A stretch of 60,187 bases of DNA from Pseudomonadota bacterium (lineage in GTDB: Bacteria; Pseudomonadota; Gammaproteobacteria; Steroidobacterales; Steroidobacteraceae), in the NCBI GenBank assembly GCA_025356075.1, contig JANXUT010000032.1, positions 1 through 60,187 of the forward strand, in the 5' to 3' direction. Made by a program: the position numbers and the translations under genes. Position 1 is the first letter of the stretch; the number at the start of each line of letters is the position of its first letter. This document shows positions 26,872-35,188 of this stretch, piece by piece. The notes below the pieces were generated by a model. It was not told the DNA's origin. It did no database searches and saw only the letters and a list, made by a program, of their open reading frames with translations.

Positions 26872-28211
26872 GCGACGCGGGCGCTGGCAACGATGCGCTG
26901 CTCGCCTACGACGATGCGCCGCTCGGGCGATTCCACTACCGCGTGGCCGTCGCGAGCACCGGCGGCGTGTTCAGCGACGGCTTTGGCCTCGGCATCATCG
27001 GCACCGCGCTCGCGGTCGCGACCACCGAGCTCAAGCTGACGCCGCTCTGGCTCGGCCTCCTCGGCGGGGCATCGCTCGCGGGCCTCTTCGTCGGTGCGCT
27101 GATCACGGGCCCGATCGCCGACCACTTCGGGCGGCGACGCATCTTCGCGTTCAACATGGCCGTGCTCGGCGCGCTCTCGATCGCGCAGTTCCTCGTGACC
27201 TCGAGCGCGTCGCTCCTCGGTTTGCGGCTCGCAATCGGATTCGTGCTCGGCACCGACTACGTCGTCAGCAAGGCGCTGCTGACCGAGTTCACGCCGCGCC
27301 GGTACCGCGGCGCCGTGATGAGCACGCTCTCGGTCGCGTGGGCGGGCGGCTTCGCGAGCGCCTATGCGGTCGGCGTCGCGCTCTCCGGCGGCGGCGCGGA
27401 CGCGTGGCGCCTCATGCTACTTGCAAGCGCGGCGCCCTGCCTCCTGATCCTGCCGCTGCGGCTGACGATGCCGGAGTCGCCGCTGTGGCTCACCGACCAC
27501 GATCGAGCGGACGAGGCCGCCGCGGTTATCCGCCGAAAATTCGGCGCACGCGTCCGCACGCCGGAATGCGGGCCGCGCGCGGCGCACGGCCGCGGCCGCT
27601 GGCGGCAGCTCTTCTCGCCGGCCTGGCGCCTGCGCACGCTGGTCGGCTGCGCGTTCTTCACGTGCCAGGTCATTCCGTATTTCGCGGTCGGCACGTTCGT
27701 CGCCCAGGTACTCGCCGCGCTCAACGCCCAGGGCGGCTACGCCGGCGGCCTCATCTACAACGCCTCGCTCCTCCTCGGCGCCGTGGTCGGACTCGTGCTG
27801 ATCGACCGGGTCGCGCGCAGGACCTTCCTGGTCGGCAGCTTCTCGATTGCGGCCGCCGCGATGCTGCTCCTGACGGTCCTCCGTGACCCCGCGCCCGCGC
27901 TGATGTTCCTCCTCTTCGCGCTCTTCGCCGTCGCGCTCTCGGCGGCATCGAACCTCGTCTACGTCTACTTGCCGGAGCTCTTTCCGACGGACCTGCGCGC
28001 CTCCGGGATCGGTCTTGCGATCGCCGCGAGCCGCATCGGCTCGGCGATCGGCACGTTCCTGCTGCCGATCCTGGTCGCCAATATCGGCGTGCGGTTCGCA
28101 CTCGCGATCTGCGTCGCCGTGCTCGCACTCGGCGCGGCCGTGGGCTACGCATGGGCGCCCGAGACTCGCGGCAGCCGGCTCGCCGGCGGCGGGGCCGCTA
28201 CCGCGGCATAG
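26868..28211 (+). CDS. MFS transporter (sugar/organic-acid porter type)
   Basis: 447 aa from a GTG that overlaps the stop of the cupin gene (GTGA). About 12 TM helices. The MFS signatures are ITGPIADHFGRRRIFAFNMA between TM2 and TM3, GFVLGTDYVVSKALLTEFTP in TM4, and PRRYRGAVMSTL; PELFPTDLRASGIGLAIAAS appears in the second half, as in the sugar/aromatic-acid porter branch. Translational coupling suggests it imports the cupin's substrate or exports its product. The substrate cannot be assigned. Confidence 0.92.
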   Translation: MSDAGAGNDALLAYDDAPLGRFHYRVAVASTGGVFSDGFGLGIIGTALAVATTELKLTPLWLGLLGGASLAGLFVGALITGPIADHFGRRRIFAFNMAVLGALSIAQFLVTSSASLLGLRLAIGFVLGTDYVVSKALLTEFTPRRYRGAVMSTLSVAWAGGFASAYAVGVALSGGGADAWRLMLLASAAPCLLILPLRLTMPESPLWLTDHDRADEAAAVIRRKFGARVRTPECGPRAAHGRGRWRQLFSPAWRLRTLVGCAFFTCQVIPYFAVGTFVAQVLAALNAQGGYAGGLIYNASLLLGAVVGLVLIDRVARRTFLVGSFSIAAAAMLLLTVLRDPAPALMFLLFALFAVALSAASNLVYVYLPELFPTDLRASGIGLAIAASRIGSAIGTFLLPILVANIGVRFALAICVAVLALGAAVGYAWAPETRGSRLAGGGAATAA

Positions 28212-28409
28212 CTCACGATCTCATTCGCACGGAGCGCCAGCAGCCGATTCCGGCTATCGTGCGAGCAGGGACGTCCGCGAAAATCGATCCCGCGGATGCT
28301 GCTGCGATGCACAATTCCTCCACGACGTGGAGTAGTTGGCGGCGCGCAGTCGACGGGCGCGCGACGCTCATCGCCCGGCACCGGACCCGTCTCACGCACA
28401 GGTAGCTCA

Positions 28410-29282
28410 ATGAATTCGGCCCAGATCGGCTTCTTCGTCGCGCTCGCAGTGATCACGATCGTTTTCGTGACGACCTGGGTGCGCGCCGCGCGCCGCGGCC
28501 CCGACTCCAACCGCCCGACGGCGGCGGCGATGGGCGTCGGTGGCCTGACGAGCTTCCTCGATACGCTCGGCATCGGTTCGTTCGCGCCGACGACGGCGCT
28601 TTTCAAGCTCTTCCACCTGGTCGACGATGAGCTCATCCCGGGCACTCTCAACGTCGGCCTCACGGCGTCCGGGGTCGCCGAGGCGAGCATCTTCGTGAAA
28701 TCGATCGAGATCGATCCCGCGCTCCTCGCGGCGACGATCACGAGCGCGGTGCTGGGCGCGTGGCTGGGTGCCGGCATCGTCAGCCGCCTGCCGCGTCGTG
28801 CGATCCAGGTCGGGATGGGCGTCGCGCTCTTGATCGCCGCGTGCGTGTTCATCGCCGTGACGCGCGGCGCGTTGCCTGGCGGCGGCGATGCGCTCGCGCT
28901 CAGCGGCTGGAAGTTCGCCGTGGCAACCGGCGCCTGCTTCGTGCTCGGGGCCCTGATGACGCTCGGGATCGGCCTCTACGCGCCGTGCATGATCCTGCTG
29001 GCGCTCCTCGGGATGCAGCCGATCGCCGCATTCCCGATCATGATGGGCGCCTGCGCGCTTCTGCAGCCGGTTGCCGGCATCCGCTTCCTGACGACGCGGC
29101 GCATGGACTTCTCCGCTTCGCTCAGCATGACGCTGGCGGGCCTGTTTGGCGTCGCGATTGCGGCGTTCATCGTGAAGTCGTTGCCGCTCGAGGCACTGCG
29201 CTACGGCGTCATCGTGGTGGTTGCTTACGCGGCGTTCGCGATGCTCTGGTCGGCGCGGCGTCCGTCCGCCGCGACCCGCTGA
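28410..29282 (+). CDS. TSUP-family (TauE/SafE-like) sulfite/organosulfur permease
   Basis: 290 aa from ATG 28410. About eight TM helices; the TSUP repeats show as GVGGLTSFLDTLGIGSFAPT in the first half and CFVLGALMTLGIGLYAPCMI in the second. The SAVLGAWLGAGIVSRLPRR loop is also typical. TSUP members move sulfite, sulfoacetate, thiosulfate or similar anions. It lies 199 bp after the MFS gene, in line with the DMSP-lyase-like cupin. Converges on the ModE-like gene. Confidence 0.9.
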   Translation: MNSAQIGFFVALAVITIVFVTTWVRAARRGPDSNRPTAAAMGVGGLTSFLDTLGIGSFAPTTALFKLFHLVDDELIPGTLNVGLTASGVAEASIFVKSIEIDPALLAATITSAVLGAWLGAGIVSRLPRRAIQVGMGVALLIAACVFIAVTRGALPGGGDALALSGWKFAVATGACFVLGALMTLGIGLYAPCMILLALLGMQPIAAFPIMMGACALLQPVAGIRFLTTRRMDFSASLSMTLAGLFGVAIAAFIVKSLPLEALRYGVIVVVAYAAFAMLWSARRPSAATR

Positions 29283-29286
29283 CCGA

Positions 29287-29694
29287 TCAGCGCATTTTCG
29301 CGGAGGCGCGGTTGAGCGGCCGCGCGGCATGGGCGCGGGAGGCGGGTTTACGCTCGTTGACGGTGGCGGCAATCGCCGCGAAACGCTGCGCCCCGAGCGT
29401 TGCGACCGAGCGCTCGAACGCCCGAAAACGGCTGATCAGGCCCTGCCCGAATGCGGTCACGTTCATGCCGCCCCCACCTGCCCCACCGACCGCGCTCAAC
29501 GTTGCGCGCTCGGCGAAAGCCTGATTGATTTCCTCGACCAGCAGCCACGCCCGGCGGTAGCTCATCTTCATGCCGCGGGCGGCCTCCGACAGGGAGCCCG
29601 TCGCCGCGATCGCCTCGAGAAGCGCGATCTTGCCGGGTCCGAGCGAGGCGTTCTCGCCGAAATCGATGCGGAGGCGAATGCGGGGAGCGCGCAT
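29287..29694 (-). CDS. ModE-type winged-helix regulator without molbindin domains
   Basis: 135 aa. Matches the ModE/LysR-like N-terminal winged helix: RLRIDFGENASLGPGKIALL, ATGSLSEAARGMKMSYRRAW, LLVEEINQAF. The C-terminal di-molbindin part of full ModE (about 260 aa) is absent; a basic tail replaces it. Stand-alone versions are usually annotated as molybdate-responsive regulators but may not bind molybdate themselves. No mod transporter genes are nearby. Confidence 0.85.
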   Translation of the reverse strand: MRAPRIRLRIDFGENASLGPGKIALLEAIAATGSLSEAARGMKMSYRRAWLLVEEINQAFAERATLSAVGGAGGGGMNVTAFGQGLISRFRAFERSVATLGAQRFAAIAATVNERKPASRAHAARPLNRASAKMR

Positions 29695-29759
29695 CGCGTC
29701 AGCCTATCGCATCGGCGGGAGCGCCGCGACCACCGGCGCGCCCGCCCCACAAATGCGAA

Positions 29760-29787
29760 GCGCGCGGCGGGTTGTCCCGCCGCGCGC
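29760..29787 (-). terminator. Hairpin terminator after the 192-aa exported protein gene
   Basis: Perfect 12-bp stem GCGCGCGGCGGG/CCCGCCGCGCGC with a 4-nt loop, 13 bp beyond the stop of the minus-strand gene at 29801. On that strand the stem is followed by TTCGCATTT, a weak U-rich tail. Confidence 0.65.
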
Positions 29788-29800
29788 CTCAGGTTGCCGA

Positions 29801-30379
29801 TCAGTTGTGCTTCTTGCGGTAGATCTTGCGGCTCTGGCGGTTCTCCGAGCGCTGGATGCTGCCCTGCTCGGCGGCGCCGACGTGGCCATTGCGGGCCGCG
29901 CGGGATTCCTTGGCATCCACGTGGGCCTGGCCACGCTCAAGCGATCCGACTTCGCGGTTCGAGAGCGTGCCCGACTTGGCGCCCTGGTTGATACGCGTCT
30001 CCTGGTTCGCGTTGCGCTGCACGTCCGCCTGCATGCGCTTGGAGGAGGCGGAGTTCGGGTTGCCGGTCGCCGCGTTGTGCTTGTCCTTGGCGATGTCGGC
30101 GCTGGCCCGGTTCTGCATCTGGTTGATGTGCGCCTGCTCGGACGCGGACAGCTTCCCGTTCTTAAGATCGCGAGCCTCGGTGCGATCGATCTTCGCTTCC
30201 TCGTGCTCGAGCTTTCCGGCTTCCTTCGTATTGAGCTCGCCGGACTTAAGGCCCTGCTCGATGCGATTCTGCTGGTTCACGTCGCGCTGGGTCACTTCGT
30301 CCGTGCGCGGGCCGGCGGCAAAGGCCGTCGTGGCGAAGACGAGTGCGCCGACAGCGCCAATTCCGATGAGCTTGTTCAT
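29801..30379 (-). CDS. Small exported helical protein with two internal repeats
   Basis: 192 aa; signal peptide MNKLIGIGAVGALVFATTAFA. The mature part is two copies of an about 60-residue charged helical repeat. Copy one has NQQNRIEQGLKSGELNTKEA then KIDRTEARDLKNGKLSASEQ; copy two has NQETRINQGAKSGTLSNREV then HVDAKESRAARNGHVGAAEQ. It is rich in N, Q, K and E, with no cysteines. Similar proteins occur widely in proteobacteria without known function; a periplasmic stress role is only a guess. Confidence 0.85.
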   Translation of the reverse strand: MNKLIGIGAVGALVFATTAFAAGPRTDEVTQRDVNQQNRIEQGLKSGELNTKEAGKLEHEEAKIDRTEARDLKNGKLSASEQAHINQMQNRASADIAKDKHNAATGNPNSASSKRMQADVQRNANQETRINQGAKSGTLSNREVGSLERGQAHVDAKESRAARNGHVGAAEQGSIQRSENRQSRKIYRKKHN

Positions 30380-30771
30380 TACCTGCCTCCCAGTTAGAGC
30401 CGTTCAGATGGGTCCGGATTATTCGCGGAGACCCGTAGGTTTCGATGTGATGGAACGCTCGACGCGGCGAGGGGCTGACCGCCGTCGGGCCGCCTTGATC
30501 ATTTCTTCACAGTCCAATTGACTGATTTTTAGCGGTTTTTGTCGGGAACCGCCGACACAGGCCGCCAGCCGGGGGTTGGGCGGCCCAGGAAGCCCCCGTG
30601 CAGGCGGGCCTTCTCGGTCGCCCGAAACGAGTGCCGGCCGTCGCGCGTCCCGGCGCGAAGGATCGGCGCGCCGCGCCTGAATAGACTTGCCTCGCGCTGC
30701 CGGTCTAGAGTCGGCGTCGCCGCCGGCGGTCAACCGCGCCGCTCCAACTAAGAACGAACGAAGGACCTTCC
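30380..30771. other. Non-coding gap between divergent genes
   Basis: 392 bp between the exported repeat protein (minus) and the DUF885 gene (plus). It contains a lower-GC patch at about 30500-30545, rich in short T-runs, that probably holds promoters. A minus-strand frame across it has no family features and is treated as chance. No RNA gene is recognised. Confidence 0.4.
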
Positions 30772-32532
30772 ATGCGCGTGCTTCCACTCTTCCTCGCCGT
30801 CGGGGCGATCCTCGGCTGCCCTCTTGTGGTCGGCGGCTGCACGCGGGAGCAGCCACTGACTGCCGATGCCAGGCTGCAAGCGCTCTACTCCGCGGAATGG
30901 AAGTGGCGCGAGGACCAGTTCCCGGACGAAGAGGATGCGGCGAAGCCCGTGCAGGATCATTTCCCGAAGATGGACGCCGCCGCGCAAGAAGCGCGGCTGA
31001 AGTACTGGCAGGACGTGCTCGCGAAACTCAAGGACATCCCGCACGCGGAGCTCTCCGCCGACGAGCAACTCAACTACGACATCTACCGGCCGCAGATCGA
31101 GGCGCTGATCACGGCGCAGCAGTTCCGCGAATACGAGATGCCAGTGAACGCCGATACGACGTTCTGGACGCAGCTCAGCTACACCGCGCGCCGCCCGTTT
31201 CGGACCGAGCAGGAGTACCGCAACTGGATCGCCCAGATGCGCGACCTGCCGCGTTATTTCCACGAGCAGACGGAGGAGATGCGCGCCGGGCTGAAGCGTG
31301 GCTTCACGCCGCCGCGCGTGACGATCACCGGCCTTGACGCCTCGCTCACGGCGGTGACCGGCGCGACGCCGGAGGCGAGCCTCTTCTACACGCCGTTCAA
31401 GGACATGCCCGGGATCGCCGAAGCCACGCAGGCGACGCTGCGCGCGGATGCGCTGCAGGTGATCCGCGACAGAGTGCAGCCCGCCTACGCGGAGCTCCTC
31501 AAGTTCGTGCGCGACGAATACGTTCCTGGCGCGCGCCAGACGCTTGGCGCGAAGGAGCTGCCCGACGGGGCGCGCTACTACCAGTCGAAGATCCTCGAGT
31601 TCACGACGCTCGACATGGATCCGCAGGCGATCCACGCGCTCGGCGAGAAGGAAGTCGGGCGGCTGCACGATGAGATGCTAGCGGCGATGAAGGAGACCGG
31701 CTTCAAGGGCGACTTGCCGGCGTTCCTCGCGTACCTGCGCAGCGACCCCAAGTTCGCGGCCAAGACTGCGGAGGAGCTGCTGATGCGCGCCGCCTGGATT
31801 GCGAAGAAATTCGACGGCAAGGCGTCGCGCTACTTCGGCTACCTGCCGCGCGCCCGCTTCGCGATCGAGCCGGTCCCCGCCGAGATGGCGCCCTTCTACA
31901 CGGCCGGGCGCGGCGGCCCGACGCTCTACCTCGTCAACACCTACAACGTCCAGGCGCGCCCGCTGTTCAATCTGACGGCGTTGACACTGCACGAATCGGC
32001 GCCGGGCCATTCGTTCCAGCTGTCGATCACGATGGAGCACAAGAAGCAGCCGGAGTTCAGGCAGCACACCTATATTTCGGCCTACGGCGAAGGCTGGGCG
32101 CTTTACTGCGAACGGCTCGGCGTCGAGATGGGCATGTACGAGACGCCCTACGACCGCTTCGGCATGCTCGGCTACCAGATGTGGCGGGCCGCCCGGCTGG
32201 TCGTCGACACCGGCATCCATTCGCAGGGCTGGACGCGCGAGCAGGCGGTCGCGTACTTTCGCCAGTACACGGCGCTGCCCGAGCATGAAATCGATACGGA
32301 GATCGACCGCTACATTTCCTGGCCGGGACAGGCGCTCTCGTACTACCTGGGCGAACTTGCGATCGTGAAGATCCGGGCGAAGGCGGAGGCGGCACTCGGA
32401 CCTAAGTTCAACATCCGCGCATTCCATGACACGATCCTCGAGCTCGGCTCCGTGCCGTTGCCGATCCTCGAGGCGCGCATGGACCGGTTCATCGCGGCGG
32501 GCGGCAAGGGCCCGTACCCCGAGCTCGAGTAG
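30772..32532 (+). CDS. DUF885-family lipoprotein, putative zinc carboxypeptidase
   Basis: 586 aa. The signal peptide ends at a VGGC lipobox (C23). The DUF885 metalloprotease motif HESAPGHSFQ is present, with the downstream glutamate in AYGEGWALYCERLG; the pair H-E-x3-G-H...E is the likely zinc site. Also seen are LYLVNTYNVQARPLFNL and YISWPGQALSYYLGELAIVK. Probably a periplasmic, membrane-anchored peptidase. Together with the S10 and amidohydrolase genes it adds to a strong exported peptide-degradation capacity. Confidence 0.92.
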   Translation: MRVLPLFLAVGAILGCPLVVGGCTREQPLTADARLQALYSAEWKWREDQFPDEEDAAKPVQDHFPKMDAAAQEARLKYWQDVLAKLKDIPHAELSADEQLNYDIYRPQIEALITAQQFREYEMPVNADTTFWTQLSYTARRPFRTEQEYRNWIAQMRDLPRYFHEQTEEMRAGLKRGFTPPRVTITGLDASLTAVTGATPEASLFYTPFKDMPGIAEATQATLRADALQVIRDRVQPAYAELLKFVRDEYVPGARQTLGAKELPDGARYYQSKILEFTTLDMDPQAIHALGEKEVGRLHDEMLAAMKETGFKGDLPAFLAYLRSDPKFAAKTAEELLMRAAWIAKKFDGKASRYFGYLPRARFAIEPVPAEMAPFYTAGRGGPTLYLVNTYNVQARPLFNLTALTLHESAPGHSFQLSITMEHKKQPEFRQHTYISAYGEGWALYCERLGVEMGMYETPYDRFGMLGYQMWRAARLVVDTGIHSQGWTREQAVAYFRQYTALPEHEIDTEIDRYISWPGQALSYYLGELAIVKIRAKAEAALGPKFNIRAFHDTILELGSVPLPILEARMDRFIAAGGKGPYPELE

Positions 32533-32789
32533 CGGCTGAACCCCCCGCCGGCGGGCGCTTCGGCCGTTCGCGGTCCCGGCCGTCCACCCCCCGCGCAAGC
32601 GGCGCGGCGCGCCCGCCCGGGGGGCGCTGCCCAGAAGGGTGTAGGATCCTATCGCCCGGCAGTGGCCGGTAGCCGCCGATTGATAATCAGAACGAATGGT
32701 CGGCGGCCGACGCCAGCTCGCGTGCACTCGACGCGATTCCGGCACGACGGGCCCATAAAGACGAAATACATAACGACAAGGGGAAGCCA

Positions 32790-33098
32790 ATGACCGTGTT
32801 CAAGATAGTCGGATTGATCGGTATCGCGCTCGCGATCGTCGCCGCGTTCGTCACCGTGCCGCACGTCGCGCCGATACTCGCGCTCTGTGGCGCCGTGATC
32901 GGATGGGCAACGACCGCCGAAAACCACGTCCGCGTGATCGCATCGGCGGTTGCGCTCCACCTCCTCGCCGGTGCGTTCGACGACGTGCCGACGGCCGGCT
33001 CGTACCTGACCTCGATCCTGGCGAACGTGGGCTCGGTACTCGCGGGCGCCGCGATCCTGATCATCCTGCGGAACATCTACAACCGCATCAGGGCCTGA
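32790..33098 (+). CDS. Small three-TM membrane protein
   Basis: 102 aa. Hydrophobic segments: IVGLIGIALAIVAAFVTVPH, ILALCGAVIGWATTAENHVR and LANVGSVLAGAAILIILRNI, ending in a short basic tail NRIRA. It is preceded by an AAGGGGAAG site. No family is recognised with confidence; the pattern resembles small proteobacterial inner-membrane proteins of unknown function. A strong hairpin follows at 33116. Confidence 0.75.
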   Translation: MTVFKIVGLIGIALAIVAAFVTVPHVAPILALCGAVIGWATTAENHVRVIASAVALHLLAGAFDDVPTAGSYLTSILANVGSVLAGAAILIILRNIYNRIRA

Positions 33099-33115
33099 CT
33101 GAGCGCATCGAGCAG

Positions 33116-33141
33116 GGCGGATCGCCGCGCGGCGATCCGCC
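33116..33141 (+). terminator. Hairpin after the small membrane protein gene
   Basis: Perfect 13-bp self-complementary stem centred on 33128/33129 (GGCGGATCGCCGC and its complement), 17 bp beyond the stop codon. Only two T's follow, so intrinsic termination may be incomplete. Confidence 0.55.
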
Positions 33142-33255
33142 TTGCGCGCCACCCACCGCCCGCACCCATCGACCGGCCCCGCCTCGCCGCCGGCGAGCCG
33201 CTGTGCCGTCGGCGACGGTCCGCCGTCCTGTAAAGTGCCGCCCAGGAGGAGCGAC

Positions 33256-34500
33256 ATGCCGAACCGGATCACCTCGGGTCGCCTCGATCAGGGCATCGCG
33301 GCGGATCAGGCGGTGTCGATCGATCTCGCGGCGCTGCGGCGCTACCGCTACGAGCGCGTGCAGGCGCAGCTGCGTGCCAACGACTGCGCTGCGGCGCTGC
33401 TGATCAACCCGATCAACATCCGCTACGCAACCGACTCGCGCAACATGACGGTCTGGCTGCTGCACAACATGGGGCGCTACTGCGTGGTACCGGCCGAGGG
33501 ACCGGCGGTGCTCTTTGAATACGCCAATCGCAATTGCCTGAGCGCGATCCCGCGCATGCCGATGGTCGCCGAGGTCCGTCCCGCGACCATCCACGCGTTC
33601 TTCGACGTCGCCGAGCACGCCGCGGTCGTAAGCCTTCGCTGGGCGGCTGAGATCCACGACCTCGTCACTCGCCTGGCCGGGCCCGGCCGGCACCGGCTTG
33701 CGATCGACCGCGCCGACCTCGTCGGTGCCGCGGCACTGCGCGCCACCGGCTTTGAGCTCGTCGAGGGCCAGCGCCTCCTCGAGCTCGCGCGCTCGGTGAA
33801 GAGCGCGGAGGAGATCGCCTGCATGCGCGCCTCCCTCGCGGTCGCCGACCTCGGCATGCAGCGCATGTACGAGGCGCTGCGACCCGGCATCACGGAGACG
33901 GCACTCTGGGCGGAACTGCACCACGCCAACATCGCCAACGGTGGCGAATGGATCGAGACGCGGCTCCTGAGTTCGGGCCCGCGCACGAACCCGTGGTTCC
34001 AGGAAGCGTCCGATCGCCGCATCTCGGCCGGCGAGCTCGTCAGCTTCGATACCGACATGGTCGGCCCCTACGGCTATTGCAGCGACGTCAGCCGGACATT
34101 TGTCTGCGGACCCGATCGCCCGACCGACCCGCAGCGGGCACTGCACGCCCTCGCCATCGAGCAGGTGCGGCACAACTGCGAGTTGCTGCGCCCGGGACTC
34201 ACGTTCCGCGACTTCACCGAGCGGGCATGGACCATTCCGCCGCGCTACGCCGAGCAGAACTATGGCTGCGTCGCGCACGGCGTCGGCATGGTCGATGAGT
34301 GGCCGGCGATCGGCTGCGACCCGCGCGACCCGTCGCTGCAGGACGGCGACGTCGTTCCCGGCATGGTGCTTTGCATCGAGAGCTACCTCGGCGAGGTCGG
34401 CGGCACCGAGGGCGTCAAGCTCGAGGAGCAGGTGCTGATCACCGCGACGGGGCACGAGGTGCTGAGCCGCTTTCCGCTCGAACTGCAACCGGCGGCGTAG
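33256..34500 (+). CDS. M24-family metalloprotein, DddP-like (DMSP lyase type)
   Basis: 414 aa from ATG 33256, preceded by AGGAGGAG. An N-terminal creatinase domain (NPINIRYATDSRNMTVWLLH, VPAEGPAVLFEYANRN) precedes the pita-bread domain. Candidate metal ligands: D265 and D267 in SFDTDMVGPYGYCSD, D277 in the same segment, H341 in CVAHGVGMVDEWP, E375 in CIESYLGE and E390 in KLEEQVLI. Spacings of 2, 10, 64, 34 and 15 almost reproduce those I recall for DddP (D295, D297, D307, H371, E406, E421). The FDTD motif differs from ordinary Xaa-Pro peptidases. DMSP cleavage is inferred; a peptidase cannot be excluded. Confidence 0.82.
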   Translation: MPNRITSGRLDQGIAADQAVSIDLAALRRYRYERVQAQLRANDCAAALLINPINIRYATDSRNMTVWLLHNMGRYCVVPAEGPAVLFEYANRNCLSAIPRMPMVAEVRPATIHAFFDVAEHAAVVSLRWAAEIHDLVTRLAGPGRHRLAIDRADLVGAAALRATGFELVEGQRLLELARSVKSAEEIACMRASLAVADLGMQRMYEALRPGITETALWAELHHANIANGGEWIETRLLSSGPRTNPWFQEASDRRISAGELVSFDTDMVGPYGYCSDVSRTFVCGPDRPTDPQRALHALAIEQVRHNCELLRPGLTFRDFTERAWTIPPRYAEQNYGCVAHGVGMVDEWPAIGCDPRDPSLQDGDVVPGMVLCIESYLGEVGGTEGVKLEEQVLITATGHEVLSRFPLELQPAA

Positions 34501-34617
34501 TTCCGATCGCGGGCGGCGCGGCCGCGAGCCGCACTGTCGCCCTCGGGCACCCTGCGCTACGCTCGGCACCGAGTTCCACTCTTAACGCCCGGCCGGCCGG
34601 CGAAGGCAGCACTCAAG

Positions 34618-35157
34618 ATGGACAGGAGCCGCGCCGACCGGCCGCGAGCGACGCTCGCTCCCGCCCTCGCCGCGATCGGATTGCTGCTCGCGGCGCTTGC
34701 ACCGACTGGAACCGCCGCTGCATCGCCAGCGCGGGACCCTTTTCTCGCCGCGCTCGCCGGCCAGTGGCTTTTCACTGGCACCGTTCACGGCAAGCACGTC
34801 GATTACGTCGGCCATGGTCGCTGGGTGCTCGGCGGTGGATGGCTGCGCCTCAACTTGGTGGATGCGGGCAAGCCGCCGGCCTACGAGGCGGACATCTACC
34901 TTGGCTACGACCCGGCGGCCGGGGATTACGTCGCGCATTGGCTCGACCGCTTCGGCGCCGCGGGCGCACGCGTGGTAGCGGCGGGGCATCGCGAAGGCCG
35001 CAGGCTCACACTCGACTTCCCGTACGAGTCATCGGCATTCCGCGACACCCTGACGCTCGCGGCCGACGGCACCTCCGGCACCCTGCTGATCCAGTCCAGA
35101 GGCGCGGACGGGAACTGGTCGACGTTCGCGTCCTACGAGTTCAAGCGACAGCCATAG
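34618..35157 (+). CDS. Exported DUF1579-like protein
   Basis: 179 aa with a signal peptide through about residue 35. The mature part looks like a lipocalin-like DUF1579 barrel: FLAALAGQWLFTGTVHGKHV, GRWVLGGGWLRLNLV, YLGYDPAAGDYVAHWLDRFG, TLTLAADGTSGTLLIQS. Likely a periplasmic small-ligand-binding protein; function not known. It follows the DddP-like gene by 117 bp and converges on the DUF255 gene. Confidence 0.75.
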   Translation: MDRSRADRPRATLAPALAAIGLLLAALAPTGTAAASPARDPFLAALAGQWLFTGTVHGKHVDYVGHGRWVLGGGWLRLNLVDAGKPPAYEADIYLGYDPAAGDYVAHWLDRFGAAGARVVAAGHREGRRLTLDFPYESSAFRDTLTLAADGTSGTLLIQSRGADGNWSTFASYEFKRQP

Positions 35158-35188
35158 CGCGCCGGCGCCGGTCGATCCGCTACCTAAG

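Noticed and set aside
30419-30856. 145-aa minus-strand frame upstream of the exported repeat protein
   Set aside because: Arg/Pro-rich with no family motif; crosses the start of the DUF885 gene and looks like chance.
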